Counted from the stretch's first letter, positions 34,875 through 47,258 are shown. The stretch: 64,000 nt of DNA from Erigeron canadensis (GCF_010389155.1 NC_057767.1:6121765-6185764); one strand, 5' to 3'. Program-made: numbers and translations. Notes: generated by a model from the letters alone, not told the origin.

Positions 34875-37185
34875 ATGGGCGGATTTACCTTCGACGAGGA
34901 ATGGGAGTGTGCTTCTCCTAAAACTCTTCTTCTTGTTGGAAGAACAGGTGATGGGAAAAGTGCAACTGGGAACAGCATCTTCGGAACAAAGATATTTGAA
35001 TCCGAACGCCATTCATCTGGCATAACAAAAACTTCTGAGTTAAAGACAATGGTGTTGGAAAGTGGCCAGCAGCTTAATGTGATTGATACTCCTGGTACGG
35101 ATGTTATATCTTATCATACGTTGTATAAGGTTTAGTTCTAGATTGTAATGTGTCCAAGTAATCTACTTATTAAAGTTGTATGTATAAAATTTAGTTATGC
35201 ATTGTGGTATAAATGCTTTTGCAGGCTTGTTTGATACTTCGGTTAACTCTGAATTTGTTGGAAAGGAGATCGTGAGTTGCATAAATTTGGCCACGGATGG
35301 TATTGATGCAGTTCTACTCGTCTTCTCAGTGAGCAGCCGCTTTTCCAAAGAAGAAGAAGCTGCAATAAGTAGCTTGTTGGCATTGTTTGGAACAAAAATT
35401 TTCAACTACATTATACTAGGTTTCACTGGGGGTGATTTACTTGATCAAGATAACAAAACTATGGAAGGTTACTTGTATGATTGTCCTCAATCATTAAAGG
35501 TAAAATAGTAACTTTTTTGCCCATATTCTTGCTTCATTATTAATAAACATATGATTATTTGTTTTAGGAACTTCTTTGCCTGTGTGGAAATCATTGTATC
35601 CTTTTCGATAACAGGACAAATGATCAGAGTAAAAGAGCTAATCAAGTAGATAGACTTGTTTCTCTTGTAAACATGGTTTTGAAAGAGAACAATGGACAAA
35701 CATATACCAATGAGATTTTCACTGAGCTGAAGGTGAAAATCGAAACTTACTGATTTAAATTAATAAATCTTGTTCCAATTATATGCATTTCTTTCATTGA
35801 AACAACATTTCCTTGATAGAATGGAACTAGGTACTTATTGGAACAGACGAAGAAATTTCAAGCGTTGAAAGAGACCAATCAGTATACGGAACACGAGATA
35901 TTAATGCTAACAGCACCTATGCAGGATGAGCTATTTAAAAGAATATTTTCAATGGCATGCTTAACACGAATATTTCAAATTTTATTAAATTGAGTTGAAC
36001 ATCATCCGGTTCGATACCTACTAAAATAGAGCATTTTGACCATTTACTTGTACATGGGCAGTGTATCACCTCAAACAGATCAAAAAACAAGAATTTAAGT
36101 AAAAATAGAATAGGTCAAATTGGTTATGAATTTATAATTGCACATGTTTCTTTTTTATAGTTTATACTTCATATGGTTCTTCTAAGTCAATCTGAGCTGC
36201 CATATATTTAAACCTGAACTTGTTCTGACCCGTTATCCAACACGCCCATATAGCTACCTCTAAATATCTAGAAATAAGATTTATTGTCAACCTTATGCAA
36301 AGCATATCAAAGCATGACTTGTGTCAGCCAGAGCTTGTTTTGATTCCTTACCCATGCATATTGAATCTCTAGATGCCTACCATATCCAAAAAAAAAAAAA
36401 AAAGATACTTGGTCTAACTGATCCATACCAAGTTTTGAATCGTTTCAACCCAATGCGCTTTAATTCCTAACATATATTGCAACATTTAGATACATTGCCT
36501 TCTAAGTCAATCTGAGCTGCCCTACGACGTGAACTTGTTTTGACCCGTTATCCAACACGCCCATATTGCTACCTCTAGATACCTAGAAATAAGATTTATG
36601 GTCAACCTTACCCAAGCATATCAAAACACGACTTGTGTCAGCCAGAGCCCGTTTTGATTCGTTACCCAGGTATATTGTACTCTCCATGATACCTACCATA
36701 TCAAAAAAAAAAAGAAAAAAAGATATTTGGTCTAGCTGATCCATACCGAGTTTTGAATCGTTTCAACCCAATTGTGCTTTAATTCCTAACTCACACATAT
36801 TGCAACGTTTAAATATTTGCCCAACCAGAAACGACCGATACTAATATATGACCCATTTCAACCCAAATTCCCAAACCTATTCTGAGCAGTTTTGACCCAT
36901 TGCCCAACTCACCCATATTGTGACCTCTAGATAGCTCTATTTCAAAGAAAAAACTTGTTTGTTAACTAAAGACATGTTATTCTTTTACAGGTTGAGTTGA
37001 AGATCAAGGAGACAACCTTTAGGTTTGAGCAACTACTTGAGGAAGAACGAGCTGCACGGATAAAAGCTGAAGAGAATGCTAAAGTTGCCGAAATAAAATT
37101 GGCCAAGGGGAAACATGAGCTGCGAGATGAGCTAGAGAAGAGGCAAAGTGTGGAAGTTCAGTGTGAATCTTGTTCAATACTCTAA
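34875..37185 (+). CDS. AIG1/IAN (GIMAP-like) GTPase, gene 1
   Basis: Exons 34,875-35,094, 35,225-35,499, 35,568-35,732, 35,820-35,954 and 36,991-37,185 give 329 residues. The start MGGFTFDEEWE is chosen because it aligns with the other paralogs. P-loop GRTGDGKS is at residues 22-29, followed by ATGNSIFG. The G3 motif DTPG spans intron 1 (phase 1, as in the paralogs). The AIG1 box VFSVSSRFSKEEE and the FTGGD motif follow. A coiled coil (ETTFRFEQLLEEERAARIKA) makes up the last exon. The protein ends ESCSIL, a CaaX-type box favouring geranylgeranylation. Intron 4 would use a GC donor (ATG|GCATGC). Plant AIG1/IAN proteins are linked to pathogen response and stress; the exact role here is unknown. 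Confidence 0.85.
36179..36810. repeat. 320-bp tandem duplication in intron 4 of IAN gene 1
   Basis: CTTCTAAGTCAATCTGAGCT occurs at 36,179 and again at 36,499, and the following roughly 310 bases stay alignable (CACGCCCATAT, TGTGTCAGCCAGAGC, GATCCATACC). The copies are diverged by substitutions. Confidence 0.8.
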
Positions 37186-37630
37186 ATAACTCTTAGCTTA
37201 GGACGATAATCAAGTTATTTTCGCATTGCAGATAAAGTAGCAAGTTATAGTCTGCTACATGTCTTTTTTTTTTTTTTTAATCTTTGCAGATAATGTTAAA
37301 AGACAACGCTCGGTGTTTTTTTTTTTTTTTCAAAAAAATAATAAAAAATTTAGTTACCGAAGAGTCATTTTGTACTTTTCAATTTGACTGTTTGTATTCT
37401 ATTCACTCCACTAATTCTTAATTAATACTCACCCCACTGGCTTTACATACTTCCTACTTAAGGTCCACTGTTGATTATTTGTTTAACATCAAATTAAATT
37501 AAATCAAATCAAATACTCCGTAAGTATTTTCTTGAACTCTTAATATTCCCTTTTTTCGTAAAACTTGTCATGTTTTAAATGCATTTGGCTCACTAGTTCA
37601 AATATTTTCGTCTGGTAAACGTTTAGTTCA

Positions 37631-39270
37631 ATGGAGGCAGAAAGTTCATTTGAATGCGGTTTGGAGTTTCCTTCTCCACGAACACTTGTTTTACTAGGAA
37701 GGAAGGGTGATGGAAAGAGTGCCACCGGGAATTCCATTCTTGGAGCAAACGTATTTCGTTCAGAACGAAGTTCATCGGGCGTTACTATTACATCCGACTT
37801 GCAAACAACACAACTCGAAGATGGTCAAATGATTAATGTCATTGATACTCCTGGTATTCACATTGAATTTTTAATTTTTGAGAAAAAAATTTATTCTGTT
37901 ATTTTTTTTCCTGCGATTTATATTAGCACTCTAGTTTTTGGACATTAACACAGTCTTTGAGACAGGATTGGTTAATTTTTCCCTCGACGATAATAAATCT
38001 TTTGTGAAGGAGATTAAGCATTGCTTGACTTTGGCTGGGGATACTATGCATGCCTTTTTAGTAGTATTCTCGGTCCATAGTCGATTTTCAAAAGAGGAAG
38101 AAGCCACAATAAGAAATTTGGTGACTTTGTTTGGAAGAAAAATATATGATTACATGATAGTGGTATTTACGGGTGGGGACGAACTTGATCAAGATAACCA
38201 GACCTTGGAAGATTTCTTAAATGGCTGTCCTGAAACATTAAAGGTATATGCCTAGAAGTTGGAACAGTTTTTACTTCTAAAGATTATTTGTGTTGTTTCA
38301 TCTAATTTTTTTTGATAAATTTCACATTCTAATTTCTTCTTTCAGGAAACACTTGAAAAGTGTGAAAATCGGTGTGTTCTTTTTGATAACAAGACGACGG
38401 ATCAAGCTAAGAGAGCTAGTCAGGTAAAGGAACTGTGTGATTTTATAAACACGGTATCAAGTAAGAACGGAGACAAGCCATACACCAATGAAATGTTTAC
38501 TCAAGCAAAGGTGAGCCACTACACCAATATTGTTCTTTACCTTGTTTTGTAAATTTATGTGGGGCCCGTACGTTATAACGCAAGCTACTACTTGTCACGC
38601 TACCTTGGTTTTTGTTTTATTGACAGGAAGACAAGGAACAAGCAGAAGCATTTCAAGCCTGGAAGGAGAAACAGTGCACTGAATATGTGCGGACTGAAAT
38701 GGTATTCATACATATGTTTAATTTTGAATTTTTGATTTAATTGGGCTTATGGGCATATATATTGGACTAGTTTTCAAACTATTTTCACATGTTTTGCGAC
38801 GAACTTAACTTGAAAGCGGTCCATGGCTCCTAAAATGCCATTTATGCTAGTATTTGATGGTTAGTTTTTTCACAAATGTCACACGGGTTATATATATATA
38901 TATATATATATGTCGTTAAGTATATATAAGCGATGGTTGGTTGATGTTAGTAATTTATGACTTTATGATAAGCTGGTGTACGTGCTTGATATTTAAGGAT
39001 TCTTGATTGCAATGTACGTGTGCTTGTTAATAATGATCATACATACATGTCTAAACTGGTAATTATCGACTCACCTAGGTTGAGCCGGAACTGAAGGACA
39101 TAACTTTGAATCTTGAACGCCAAATAACAGAAGAACTAGTTGCTCGGGTAAAGGCTGAAGAGGAAGCTAATGCTGCTAGAAAGAAATTAGATGAGAGAAA
39201 AATTAGTTGGAGGATACAAAAGATATGGAAGAAGCCAGTTTGGCCGTTCAACATGTGTTCTATCTTGTGA
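37631..39270 (+). CDS. AIG1/IAN (GIMAP-like) GTPase, gene 2
   Basis: Exons 37,631-37,853, 37,966-38,243, 38,346-38,510, 38,627-38,701 and 39,079-39,270 give 310 residues. It starts MEAESSFECG, 445 bases after gene 1. P-loop GRKGDGKS is at residues 23-30, G3 DTPG at the phase-1 intron, and VVFTGGDELDQ in exon 2. Exon 4 is 25 codons, against 45 in gene 1, so the middle helix is shorter. The last exon is a charged coiled coil (ERQITEELVARVKAEEE). It ends in a basic, aromatic stretch and NMCSIL, again a CaaX-type box. All introns are GT-AG. Likely a membrane-attached GTPase; the function is inferred from family only. Confidence 0.88.
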
Positions 39271-40599
39271 CACACTTGCACTTTCATTTGTCTGCTCGTT
39301 TGATCAATTAGTGGCGCTATTAAATTTACTTTTTCTTTTTGGTATGTGATCAACAAACTGTTTTTGAGTTGATTAATTAAGCATCTTCAATGGCCGGTGT
39401 TGTTTCATAAAAGTTTATGGCGTATATATGAAGAGCTTTTCACAAGTTCTTCAGCCGTAGTAAATTATAACGTACGAGTACATTTTATGCTTAGGTAGTT
39501 TACAAATATAGAGGTCCAAAAGGTAATTTAAGTTTATTATAGTAATATAAATCAAAAGCATGATTGCTTGAATCATCTACCAAGAGTTATCAATTGTAAT
39601 GTTAATAATATAATGATGATATGGGCTTTTAATGTAATATTAATTTGTATTTATAATAAATAAAGTTATAAGATACAGCTCAAATGAAAAGATTTTTATT
39701 TTTTTTTAAATTTTTGTTTTTTTTTCTTTTTGCAGAAATCCATATATACCAAAAAAAATAGTAATAAAAATTAAAAAAATTTCTTACACCATGTATAATT
39801 GTATATCTTCTAAATATATATATATATATATATAGTTGTTTATCTTATAGTGTAAAAAAAAGAAAAATGACGGCTGTCATTAACAATTTATTACATGCAT
39901 AAAAAGTAATACTTTATATATTAATAACCGCCTCCTGAATTTTCGCAAGACAAAGTACAAATGTTAATGAATCAAATTAATTAATACTAACCGTCTTAAG
40001 GGTGTCTGTCATTAACAAAACTAAAAATAAAAAAAAAAGAAAGAAAGTAAAAGTTGATAAGGCGTGCCTTATGGGCTTCGAGGGTTTTTGAAATCATGGT
40101 TTTGAAAACCGAGCCGGACCGCCGATCGAACCAGTTAAACCACAAATTGGTGAGCTGACTGCTTTTTCTAACTAGTCCAGCGGGAAAAATAGGATGCATT
40201 TGCTGGGAATCAAACTCGAGTACCAACCATGCCTTGACCAACTAGTCTATAAGCTAATTGGTGTTCTTCTCCCATCTGAGTTATATATAATTGTTAAAAG
40301 ACTAGATTATATAAATCCATTTATTACTTGTTAGTATTATAATTTAGAAGCCCCAAATAAAGTACAAGTTAAATTTAATAAACTTATTTGTATCATTTTT
40401 ATAAGTTTCATACAAAGGAAAATCCATAAAAATTAACTCTTTTACACAAATTTCTTATTAAAGGTGATCTATTTAGATTTCGTCTATTTAAAGGATCTCA
40501 TTTGTAAAAATTTCACAATAAAAGGAATGTTATTAGTTTTTAACGTCAGTCCACCATTAAGCGCAGTTGTTTACGTGGGCTTTGACAATCAAATGAAAA

Positions 40600-40965
40600 C
40601 CAAATTAAAATGAGAATAAATGAGAACACTTAAAAACTACATTTTGATGCATTAAAAGTCCATAAAATTGACATAGTGCATAACTAATTATCATTATTTA
40701 AGTGTTTAACAACACATTGATCCGTCAAAATTGAAAAAATCACGTTTTTTGTTGGATGCATCATTTTGATGAATATGCATCCAAGATGGATGCACAAAAC
40801 AAAAAACGTGATTTTTTCAATTTTGACGGATCAATGTGTTGTTAAACACTTAAATAATGATAATTAGTTAAGCACTATGTTAGTTTTATGGACTTTTAAT
40901 GCATCAAAATGATGTTTTTAAGTGTTCTCACCGTTCTTATTTTCAAAGTATTCTCACCGGAGTGT
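40600..40965. mobile_element. Long-hairpin MITE
   Basis: Two arms, roughly 40,621-40,763 and 40,800-40,935, are near-perfect reverse complements. Left GAGAACACTTAAAAACTACA pairs with right TTTTTAAGTGTTCTC, and TTGAAAAAATCACGTTTTTT with AAAAAACGTGATTTTTTCAA. The loop is about 40 bases around ATGGATGCA. No coding sequence. Confidence 0.82.
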
Positions 40966-41475
40966 TACCCTTTATATATATACATACATATATATATATA
41001 TATATTAAAACAATAGGAATCCTAACCTTTTAAAACCCTCCTCAATATAAAGCTATTTTTAATATTTGCCACATAGGTTTTAATCCTATGTGTCATTATC
41101 ACATTTTTTTGACAATATTTATCCATTAAATATTAAATAAAAAAGATATTTATACACAAACTTAAGAAACCAAATCCTTTATATTTAAGAAACAAATCCC
41201 ATTTGCAAAAAAAATAAAAAAATAAAACCGTATAAACTTAAATATGAGTTTAAATTTTCTATATATCTTTTTTTTTCCCTGTAAAGGCAATATTCTTTAT
41301 CTAACTTTTTTTTTATCTTGGATTCATTTAATCAAATCGTATATTATCAAAATTTAAATATTTCTAACTAGATAATGATATCACAATTTGATTCATTGAA
41401 GTTACGGGTTATGAAAGTTCATTTCTTTCATGGGTAGCAATTGTTTTAATAAAAACATGGGTTGTAATTACAATT

Positions 41476-41720
41476 ATTCCTGATCAAATACGATATTTAG
41501 AGCAAATATGCAGCCACAAGATACTGTCAATCTCATTTAAACTAATTTTTACTATCCAAGTAGCACAACACCATTAGGTTTCTAAATATGTTCAACTAAG
41601 TTTATTTTTTTTTTTGGTATTTAAATGTTGAACATTATATATTATTGATTTCAATGTCAATATTAAAACTTTTAAAAAATAAATTTAATATCCGCACATC
41701 GTACGGGTAAAAAACCTTAT
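41476..41720. repeat. Dispersed repeat, copy 1 (other copy at 53,426-54,003)
   Basis: Shares AAATACGATATTTAGAGCAA, TAGCACAACACCATTAGGTT and the end block AAACTTTTAAAAAATAAATT followed by a small CCGCAC-CGTACGGG hairpin with the second copy. The second copy is split by about 330 bases of other DNA. Confidence 0.78.
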
Positions 41721-42030
41721 ATATATATATGTATGAAAAACACTTTCTGTCAAAGCCCAAGTTAGCAATTCTTGATGATATGGTAGTGTCATAGTGGTGA
41801 CATAACACTTAACCGATGACAAACGTTAAAAACTAGCAATATTCCTTTAATTGAGAAATTTTTAAAATTAAAATCATTTAAATAGACGGAAACTAAATAA
41901 CTTGTCAAGTTGCCTTTAATAGGAAACTTATGTAAAAGTATTACATTTTTATGAAATTTTCCCCTTTATATACTATTCTATTACATTTATAGTTTTTCTG
42001 AATGCTATTCCAATATTAATCTATGTATTT

Positions 42031-42240
42031 ACAAATTTTTTTTTTTTTGAACGACATTCTATGTTACTTCAACTCCTAAATTACGCGTATGTTTGAAAAC
42101 CAGGACTTTCAAAAAACCCTATTAATCCATCCTCACAAATGTGAAAAGCGGGACTCGAACCCAGGTGGATCTCCCCAAGATCAAAGACCTTACCAATGAC
42201 CGATTGGACCAATTAAATTGGTTGAACCCACGCTAAGGAT
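42031..42240 (-). repeat. SINE-like element
   Basis: On the minus strand a box-A-like TTGGTCCAATCGGTCATTGG lies about 45 bases before a good box B (GGGTTCGAGTCC near 42,155). The element ends in an A-rich tail (plus-strand T run at 42,037-42,048). No target duplication was found. Confidence 0.5.
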
Positions 42241-42372
42241 ATTAATTGCTTATGTGATGTTCAAGTTTTTTTGTGATTTTGATGTTTTAATGTAGGATTA
42301 TTTATAGTTGTTAGCTATCCAAAAGTAAGACTTTGAATCCTGCTTTATATTTGGTGAAGCGCCTTAGTAATA

Positions 42373-42627
42373 CTCCCTCCGTTCCAATTTAAATGTCTAA
42401 GTTTGACTGTCAAAGTCTTTTTTATGTAACTTTGACCATTTATATTATTGTTTGTGTTCTATAATAGTTGACGAAAGTTATATCATTATAAAATACATTG
42501 AAAACTTAATCGATTCATATATATTACATCGAATATTACATAACACAAATAGAATTCTAGACGGTCAAAGTTAATCATGAAAGACCGAAAATGTCAAACT
42601 ATGACATTTAAATTGGGACGAAGGGAG
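42373..42627. mobile_element. Stowaway-type MITE 1
   Basis: Terminal inverted repeats CTCCCTCCGTTCCAATTTAA and its partner TTAAATTGGGACGAAGGGAG, flanked by TA on both sides (42,371-42,372 and 42,628-42,629). 255 bp, no coding potential. Confidence 0.85.
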
Positions 42628-44592
42628 TATAAAACTGGGAGAAGAATCCCTATACAATGTTGTAGGCTTGTAGCCATCAACGGAAATCGGTGGCGAATGC
42701 ACTACCACTACACAGTAAGGGTATTCATCCAACCGTCAAACCGTTTAATTCTGACCAAACCGCGCAGTATTTGGATTAGTTTGGTCTGATTGAATTGTCA
42801 ATGTCTGGTCCGGTGATTTAAGTTTTGAAAAACCGGGTTATTTGGCCCGGTTACAATTCGAGCAAAGAAAAAACCGCGTAAAACCGGACCATACTTTATA
42901 CTTTCATAATTCGAAAAGAAAATTACCGTATCTAAAGTCATAAAGTTTAAACATTTTACAAAAATAAACACTGTTATACTCCAAATTCCTTAGAGTTTCA
43001 TTATAAAGAACAAAACTTATATTTTAAATGTATAATTAATTATACATTTTAATATAAACAAAAACTTTTTCAATATGTGGGGTGTTATACTTGTTATTAA
43101 CGTATAATAAAGTTTTAACCTAAAGATTGAATACATTAAAACAAATAGTTCCACCCGGTAGTAGTTTCTTTAATATGTACACTTATAACTTTAATTATCT
43201 TAACACAAATCTTGACAATTATATATAGAATTATATGAGAATGAAAAAAAGAAAAAATAAACTTGAAAAATCTTCGACAATATACTTAGTTTGGTTTGAA
43301 ATTTAGTAAAACCAGACCAAACTGGTCCATGAACACCCCTAATACACAGTCTATACTTTATGAGGGGCACAAGCCTACTCTCAAAATAAAAGCCCAAGTA
43401 GTTTTTATTTATTTATTAATATTGGGTTCAATCCCAGATTTATGATACCCAAACACAAAAGCCCACAAGTCATTCATAATCTCAATTCATGTTTCCAGAA
43501 TCGCACACACGACTACACAAGCAAGAAAATGGATGTTTGTGGTATTTCTTTTCCATAAAGCCATAGCTATTTTGATGTTCTAAGTAAGTTTTTATCGCCC
43601 TTTAATCAAATCTATGGATCCGTAATTGGGCAGAACTACATTAAGCCTAGGTGTAGCCCGAGCTACGAGTCCGTACGTTCAATCTATGATGTAATTTTTT
43701 ATTTTTTTGAAACACGTTTGGTTCTATTGGTGCTAATGGTTAACGAAATTTGAGATAGCGGTCAGCATGATAACTTTAAAATTTTGAAACTTTTTTATAT
43801 ACAAACTTTATAAAAATGTATTTGAATAACTAATTAAATGGGAAATAAAAACTAACAAAAGTGTTAAAACACTTATAAAATATTAAAAATAGCGCAAACT
43901 CAATAAAAAATGCTTAAAAGTTATAACAATATAGTTGTTAGCAACACTTTGTAGGATAAAAGGCTAGTGTACGTCAAAATATTCGTGTTACGGGTTACTC
44001 AGAATCCTGGTTCCGCCACTGCCCGTAGCCAGGAATTGAACCTGAGGTGGGTGCACTAAAGCCGTTGATGTTATCCAGTTATCCCTTATGTGTTACAAAC
44101 AATAAAATAAATAAATAAAAATATATAAATATTGCGTTTTGGGTATGTTTGATAAAACTAGATAAAAAAGTGAATCTTGTATGTAGTTGATCGCTTAAAT
44201 TGAAAGCTGGGATATATTTTTAGTGTTTGAGTCCAAACATATATTCTTTTCAAGAACCGCAAATTAGTTATTTACGATTGAGTGCTCATGGTAAGTGGCA
44301 AATATCTTGGCCTATGCGGTCAAAGATTCGATTTTCATCTCATTCAAAGATCGGAGGTCTTCTTCTACCATTTAGGTTGAACCTAAAAATTGTTTTTACT
44401 CAGGTAGAGGTAAAAAATGTCTTTAATTTAACTTTTCTTATATACCGTCGAAGTATTGGAGCTTAAAATCTATAAAAAACCATAGCGGATAGTTCTTTTA
44501 TTTTTTTGCTCACAGTAAGTCAGCAACACCGAATCAAATTACTATGCAGGCCCCGAATGATGATCTCCGGTACTAATAAAGTAAGATAAAAT

Positions 44593-45388
44593 CAGTGGCG
44601 GACCCAGGATTCCAAACAACCCGTAGCACAATATATCTAACATAATATATATTACTCCATCTCATTTTAATTGTCCTATTTTGATTGACCAAAGTCTTTT
44701 TCTTCCGACTTTGACCGTAAATATCTTTGCTTAAGTTATATATTAGTTGCTTAAAGTTATAACAATGAAAAGTATATTTAAAACTCAATCTATTTATATA
44801 TGTCATATCAAGTGTTATATAAAGCAAACAAAAATATTTACGGTCAAAGTTGAAAGAAAAATATTCAAAAAGTCAAAATATGACACTTAATATAGGACGG
44901 AGGAGTATAAAACTAAAGATTAACAATAACAGTTTGCCTCATAGAAGTTGTCCTCTACGTTCTTGCATATGATATCGTACAATTACATTCTTAATCCGAA
45001 TGTTTTCAAGTACAATGTTTTCAAGTACCTTCCCTTCTATACCACAAATTAGATAACCATTCATAAATTTATCACTCGTTCGATTACGCAAATATGACTT
45101 CACAAGCTTCATTGCCGAAAAACACCTTTCAACAGTTGCAACTGCAACTGGCAAAATTAATGTTAGCTTCAACAACTGATAAACCAAAGAAAAAGAACCA
45201 TTTTTTTTTTTTGTTTCCACCAGCACACGAGCAAGGTCAGTTATTCCTTTTAAGTTAGCAAATCTAGCATCTTGATGCAAAGTGAGATAATAAATCGTCA
45301 GTTGACCTGGAAGATTTTTTCTATCTGTATCATCAAAATCATTTGGATACATCTCACCAAACTTCACTAATTTTAACGTGTAAAACAT
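44593..45388 (-). pseudogene. hAT transposase C-terminal remnant
   Basis: Minus-strand frame 44,939-45,388 (149 codons from the first Met) contains the hAT dimerisation block (PVAVATVERCFSAMKLVKS, LRNRTSDKFMNGYL) of the ZMYM1/TTF-type hAT proteins. The zinc-finger and catalytic parts are absent. A hAT-like terminus CAGTGGCGGACCCAGGATTC starts at 44,593 on the C-terminal side. The partner terminus is missing, so it is a truncated element. Confidence 0.8.
44655..44905. mobile_element. Stowaway-type MITE 2, nested in a hAT remnant
   Basis: Inverted ends CTCCATCTCATTTTAATTGT and its partner near 44,885-44,905 (TATAGGACGGAGGAG), flanked by TA. It lies between the hAT terminus at 44,593 and the hAT coding remnant. 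Confidence 0.75.
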
Positions 45389-45826
45389 ATAAAAATTATC
45401 ACAGAGGCCATATTTGCTAACTATTTGGTGTTTTCTTCGCTAAAATACTAACTTTAGAATGTACGTAGCTTTGTTTCAATTACATCATTAATTCCTCTTT
45501 TGTTTATTATTTTTATTTGAATTTGAATTAGATCGTTGATAGAAAAAACAAATTAATCAAATTCAATCGATAACTTATTGCCATAGCCCATAGGTAAACA
45601 AATTTGTAAGTTGTAACGGTCGTTTTTTACTCTCGTACATGGCGACTGTTTGGCTTCAATCTTTAATTTATATATATATGCATTGCATGTTTGACTAACG
45701 GCTCTTCCTTATTAATCATATCAAAATCCTCATAGGTTTCATTTTAATTTGCTCTATATTTTAAAACTGACTATATATTTATATTTAATAGCTTTTAATT
45801 TATTAATAAATTTTGTGTGCGTTACA

Positions 45827-46264
45827 ATGGGTGGATGCTCATTTGAAGATGATCAGATCAGCAACCAGGATTTGGTCATGCTGATAGGGCATATGCATGA
45901 TAAGCACTTTGAACGAATTAGCAAAATGGTAAGGTACTTCATACAATTTTCATTTTTTGTGATTTTTATATACATATTTTAATTTTAAAAAGGTAACCAA
46001 ATATCTGCGACGTGCCAGGTTGAGCTAAAACTCCAGGAGACAACTTTGAATCTTGAACGACAAATTGCAGAAGAACGAATTGTTCGGGTTAAGGCTGAAG
46101 AGGAAGCTAAAGCAGCTAGAAAGAAATTAGAGGAAGTGAAAAGCTGGTGGATGCACAAGATATGGAAGAAGCGAGTTTGGCCATTCAACATGTGTTCAAC
46201 CTTGTGCTACACGTACACTTTGATTTGTTTCTTCGCTTGTGAAGTTTGGTTAATTAGTGGCTAA
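45827..46264 (+). CDS. IAN gene 3: chimeric, lacks the GTPase domain
   Basis: Two exons, 45,827-45,928 and 46,019-46,264, would encode 115 residues. Exon 1 begins MGGCSFEDDQ and reaches LVMLIG, the strand just before the P-loop. It then jumps to HFERISKM, the end of the usual fourth exon; everything between (P-loop to middle helix) is gone. The donor GTAAGG and acceptor are good. Exon 2 is the coiled coil close to gene 2 (ERQIAEERIVRVKAEEEAKA) and reaches NMCSTL. The TGA of gene 2 is TGC here, so the frame runs on for 19 codons (LCYTYTLICFFACEVWL) to TAA. Upstream 45,612-45,826 resembles the upstream of gene 4. It may be a pseudogene or a small membrane-tethered coiled-coil protein. Confidence 0.72.
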
Positions 46265-46741
46265 TTAATTTAGTTTAATTTCTGCTTTTTTTTTTCTTTT
46301 TTTTTTTGCAAAACTTTTTGGCAATATGTATCCTTAACTACATAATGTGATCAGCAACTGCTTTTGAGTTATTATATATTTGGTGTTAGCCGTTCAAATA
46401 AATACATATAGGGACTGTTTGGTAAGGGGTTTTTAAGGGCTTAAAAGACCCTAGCTTTTAAAAATAAACTCATTTGAAAATTATAGCCCTGTTTGGTAAT
46501 ACATAAAAAATCAAAAGCCCCAGCCCCGAAAAACCCCTAAAAGCCCCAAAAGGTCTTTAAAATAAAAGCTCGTAGGAAGAGAGTTGAAAAAAAAGCCCCG
46601 ACCCTAGCCCCAACGTCAAGCTCCAGCCCTAAGCCCTTAATTACAGCCTCAGCTTCAAGCTTTTGTGCCAAACATACCTATATTTGGTGTTAATTTATAA
46701 AAAGCTCATAATATGATATACTACTAACAATTTTAGATAGG

Positions 46742-47258
46742 CAGTGACGAAGTTAGGAATTTTTGAGTACAGGGTCGGGTTCTAAATTTTTTTTTTCCTA
46801 ACTCTATTTTCCAGGTAATATGTTCGGGTCAGTTATTCGATTTAGTTCGGGTAAAAAATTAGATATTGTTATTGTAAAAAAAAGTTTCAATCACGGCAAA
46901 ACTAAACATTTGTCCAAGACAAGTAAACATTAAAAAGAGACAAACGGTTGGTACCTGGTTCGATTCACTGAAGAAATTAGAGTTCAATTTTTCGACCTTT
47001 AAGCACTTGAATTCAGTGGGCTAAATTTTTAATTAAGTAATGAGTTTTAGTTTGGGCTAAGTAATTTTGTTGGCTTATGTAAAATGTAATGGATTAATTT
47101 TATTGTTTAGTATATTAAAAAAATTTCACAATTAAGATGGGGGGTCGAAACCGAGTATATCGAAAATTTTCTACACGAAAACAATATACCCCCCTACATC
47201 GCAAAAAAAATTTCGGGGGGTCGGGCGCCCTCCCGACCCCTATGTAGCTACGCCCTTG
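46742..47258. mobile_element. Non-autonomous hAT-type element
   Basis: 517 bp with imperfect inverted ends (CAGTGACGAAGTTAG left, CAAGGGCGTAGCTAC as reverse complement of the right). It is flanked by an 8-bp target duplication with one change, TAGATAGG (46,734-46,741) and TACATAGG (47,259-47,266). No coding sequence. Confidence 0.75.

Larger units (their letters stand above)
39271..45826. other. Repeat-rich spacer between IAN genes 2 and 3
   Basis: No intact gene. It holds, in order: a GC-richer retro-like stretch (40,050-40,260), a long hairpin MITE, a dispersed repeat (41,476-41,720), a SINE-like copy, a Stowaway-type MITE, hAT ends and a hAT transposase remnant with a second Stowaway-type MITE. 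(TA)n tracts at 39,813-39,832 and 40,975-41,006. Confidence 0.7.

Noticed and set aside
37250..37340. Possible terminator or poly-A structure from T and A runs behind IAN gene 1
   Set aside because: Homopolymer runs only; plant poly-A signals cannot be placed from this.
43640..44021. hAT-type element ending at CAGTGGCGGAACCAGG (reverse complement) at 44,021
   Set aside because: One terminus is convincing, but no partner terminus or 8-bp duplication was found, so no element is called.
44280..44400. tRNA gene or SINE from box-A and box-B-like words
   Set aside because: The spacing and the box B (AAAGATTCGATTTTC) are weak, there is no cloverleaf, and no tail or target duplication.
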